From Salinimicrobium flavum (GTDB lineage Bacteria > Bacteroidota > Bacteroidia > Flavobacteriales > Flavobacteriaceae), in the NCBI RefSeq assembly GCF_042684505.1, contig NZ_JBHULT010000003.1, positions 42,590 to 106,589 on the forward strand: 64,000 bases of DNA, given 5' to 3'. How positions within the stretch are numbered: the stretch's first letter is position 1; every line of letters starts with the position of its first letter. Below are positions 62,348 to 64,000 of the stretch, one piece after another. A program made the translations under genes and the position numbers. The notes beneath the pieces were generated by a model, which saw nothing but the letters and a program-made list of their open reading frames with translations, searched no databases and was not told where the DNA came from.

Positions 62348-63859
62348 ATGTCCATTCATTATATATCGACAGATTTTCTCGATCTCGAGCAGATCAGGGA
62401 GATCATTCAGAAAGAAAAAAAACTTGGGTTAAGCGAAAGCTCCAAAAGCTTGATAACCGCATCCAGGGAATACCTTGAACACCGTATAAAAAGAAATCAG
62501 GAACCTGTTTATGGTATCAATACCGGTTTTGGCTCTTTGTGCAATGTTACCATTTCTTCGACCCAGCTGGAACAATTACAGGAAAACCTGGTCAAGTCCC
62601 ATGCCTGTGGTACAGGAGAACCGGTTGCGAAACCAATCGTAAAACTGATGCTGTTCCTAAAGGTTCAATCCCTTAGTTACGGCCATTCCGGAGTTAGACT
62701 TGAGACGGTGGAGCGGCTAATTGAGATGTACAACAATGATGTGCTTCCCGTGATTTATGAACAGGGATCTCTGGGAGCCTCGGGAGACCTGGCGCCTTTA
62801 GCTCACCTTTCCCTTCCTTTACTAGGCGAGGGAGAGGTTTACTACAAAGGGTGCAGGAGAAGGGCAGGAGAAGTGCTTGAAGAATTGGGCTGGCATATCC
62901 TTGGCCTGCAAGCCAAAGAGGGATTGGCTCTTCTCAATGGAACCCAGTTTATGGCGGCACATGGAATTCATGCCTTGTTGGAGTCCCATAGATTATGCTT
63001 TTTAGCAGACGTCATTGGGGCCACCTCAGTGGATGCTTTTTACTGTAATATGTCACCTTATGATCCGCTGGTACACGAGATACGACCACATGCCGGCCAA
63101 ATTCGAACTGCAAAAAGAATAAGGAACATTTTGAAAGGGAGTGAGATCTCGGTTAAAAAGAAAGTAAGTGTACAGGATCCTTATTCCTTCAGGTGTATTC
63201 CACAGGTGCACGGGGCAAGTAAAGATACCCTGGCCTTTGTGGAAAAAGTAATTCTTACCGAAGTGAACTCGGTGACCGATAATCCAAATATATTCATCAA
63301 GGAAGATAAGATCATCTCGGGAGGTAATTTTCATGGACAACCCCTGGCCCTGGCTTTAGATTATCTTGCAATAGCCATGGCTGAATTGGGGAATATTTCT
63401 GAACGCAGAACCTATCAGTTGATATCAGGCACCCGGGAGCTTCCGGCTTTTTTAGTGAAAGATCCCGGGCTTAACAGCGGATTCATGATCACGCAGTATT
63501 CTGCGGCAAGCCTGGTAAGCCAGAATAAACAATATGCTACGCCCGCTAGTGTAGATTCTATAGTTTCTTCCAATGGGCAGGAAGATCATGTAAGTATGGG
63601 AGCAAATGCTGCAACAAAACTTTTAAAGGTAACTACCAATGTTTTGAGCATTATGGCAATAGAACTTTTTAATGCTTCGCAGGCCCTTCACTTCAGGGAG
63701 CCGGAAAAAACTTCTCCTGTTTTGGAAACCTTTTTAGATGGATTCAGGTCCCGGGTACCCATTTTGGAAAAAGACGAAATCATGTATGAACATATTGCTT
63801 CGGCCAGAAAGTACCTTTCTGAGGTGCAACTGGAAACAATGAGAGAACAAATCAACTAA
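62348..63859 (+). CDS. hutH: Histidine ammonia-lyase
   Basis: A 503-residue enzyme. The MIO cofactor forms from ASG at 144-146 in GSLGASGDLAPLAH. Other motifs are YGINTGFGSL (about 55-64), LNGTQFMAAHGIHALL, and NFHGQPLALALDYL (about 324-337). It deaminates histidine to urocanate, the first step of the pathway. hutU follows 18 bases later; hutI and hutG are 38 kb away in this window. Confidence 0.95.
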   Translation: MSIHYISTDFLDLEQIREIIQKEKKLGLSESSKSLITASREYLEHRIKRNQEPVYGINTGFGSLCNVTISSTQLEQLQENLVKSHACGTGEPVAKPIVKLMLFLKVQSLSYGHSGVRLETVERLIEMYNNDVLPVIYEQGSLGASGDLAPLAHLSLPLLGEGEVYYKGCRRRAGEVLEELGWHILGLQAKEGLALLNGTQFMAAHGIHALLESHRLCFLADVIGATSVDAFYCNMSPYDPLVHEIRPHAGQIRTAKRIRNILKGSEISVKKKVSVQDPYSFRCIPQVHGASKDTLAFVEKVILTEVNSVTDNPNIFIKEDKIISGGNFHGQPLALALDYLAIAMAELGNISERRTYQLISGTRELPAFLVKDPGLNSGFMITQYSAASLVSQNKQYATPASVDSIVSSNGQEDHVSMGANAATKLLKVTTNVLSIMAIELFNASQALHFREPEKTSPVLETFLDGFRSRVPILEKDEIMYEHIASARKYLSEVQLETMREQIN

Positions 63860-63877
63860 AAAATAACTTTTTTAAAG

Positions 63878-64000
63878 ATGAATTTTAAAAATCAAATTTT
63901 AGAAGGAATCCCCGATACGCTGCCTGCAGCAAAGAATTATGATCCTAATGCTAATCATGCTCCAAAACGCAAGGAGATCTTAAATCCTGAAGAAAAAAAA
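63878..64000 (+). CDS. hutU: Urocanate hydratase, 5' end
   Basis: The gene runs off the window after 41 codons. The visible part begins with GIPDTLPAAKNYDPNANHAP, then KRKEILNPEE, the N-terminal signature of urocanate hydratase (the DxNxNHAPKR region). It hydrates urocanate to imidazolonepropionate. It starts 18 bases after hutH and is surely in its operon. Later domains, including NAD-binding, are outside the window. Confidence 0.85.
   Translation, partial: MNFKNQILEGIPDTLPAAKNYDPNANHAPKRKEILNPEEKK

Overview
This 64 kb window looks like chromosomal DNA of a marine or soil Flavobacteriia (Bacteroidota), close to the Gramella/Salegentibacter/Zunongwangia group. The evidence is a SusC/SusD pair, bacillithiol deacetylase BshB1, LytTR and propeller-type two-component genes, a DUF3494 ice-binding protein, many short lipoproteins with an SxC or GC lipobox, A-rich start regions, and several promoters of the Bacteroidota TTTG-N17..19-TAnnTTTG type. 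Genus-level placement is inference. No insertion sequence, CRISPR array, rRNA operon or replication origin was seen.

Region by region: 1-5.7 kb holds the 3' end of a UvrD/PcrA helicase, a YciO-type protein, a secreted zincin lipoprotein, an OmpA lipoprotein, a glycosyltransferase and an orphan HsdR_N nuclease-fold protein. 5.7-11.5 kb is a tight forward run, holA-menA-UPF0173 hydrolase-menC-CPBP protease-menE, which ties menaquinone synthesis to housekeeping genes. 11.6-22 kb holds DoxX, an M1 peptidase, a biotin-dependent acyl-CoA carboxylase beta subunit, EttA, DUF2254 and metallo-beta-lactamase-fold genes. 21.3-24.3 kb is an operon hutI-hutG-DUF1622-GNAT; hutH and the start of hutU lie at the far right end, so together the window encodes a complete histidine-to-glutamate pathway in two units. 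24.4-28.4 kb holds a methionine gamma-lyase-like PLP enzyme, bshB1, tRNA-His with a clear promoter and terminator, an M28 peptidase and a CBS protein.

28.5-46 kb is more accessory. It has a single-lobe solute-binding lipoprotein overlapping a CDF-like transporter with a degraded metal site, and a LytTR response regulator overlapping a propeller histidine kinase that appears to start at ATT. It also has a 137 bp direct repeat ending in the 3' end of tRNA-Ser, a GC-rich PagL-like lipid A deacylase flanked by 25 bp imperfect direct repeats, an APC transporter fused to universal stress domains, and an XRE regulator/membrane-protein pair with a 16 bp perfect palindrome on its promoter. 45.3-51.4 kb is an envelope cluster: AraC-type regulator, ice-binding lipoprotein with InlB-like repeats, large OmpA protein and PAS histidine kinase.

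53.3-62.2 kb looks like a metal-handling locus. It contains a multicopper oxidase fused to a C-terminal CopB-like outer-membrane domain, a small HYC_CC_PP-type Cys protein, SusC, SusD and a PepSY membrane protein, with no carbohydrate enzymes. The best candidates for undescribed biology are this SusCD-PepSY/copper locus, the single-lobe binding protein plus CDF-like pair, and the coupled LytTR/ATT-start kinase pair.
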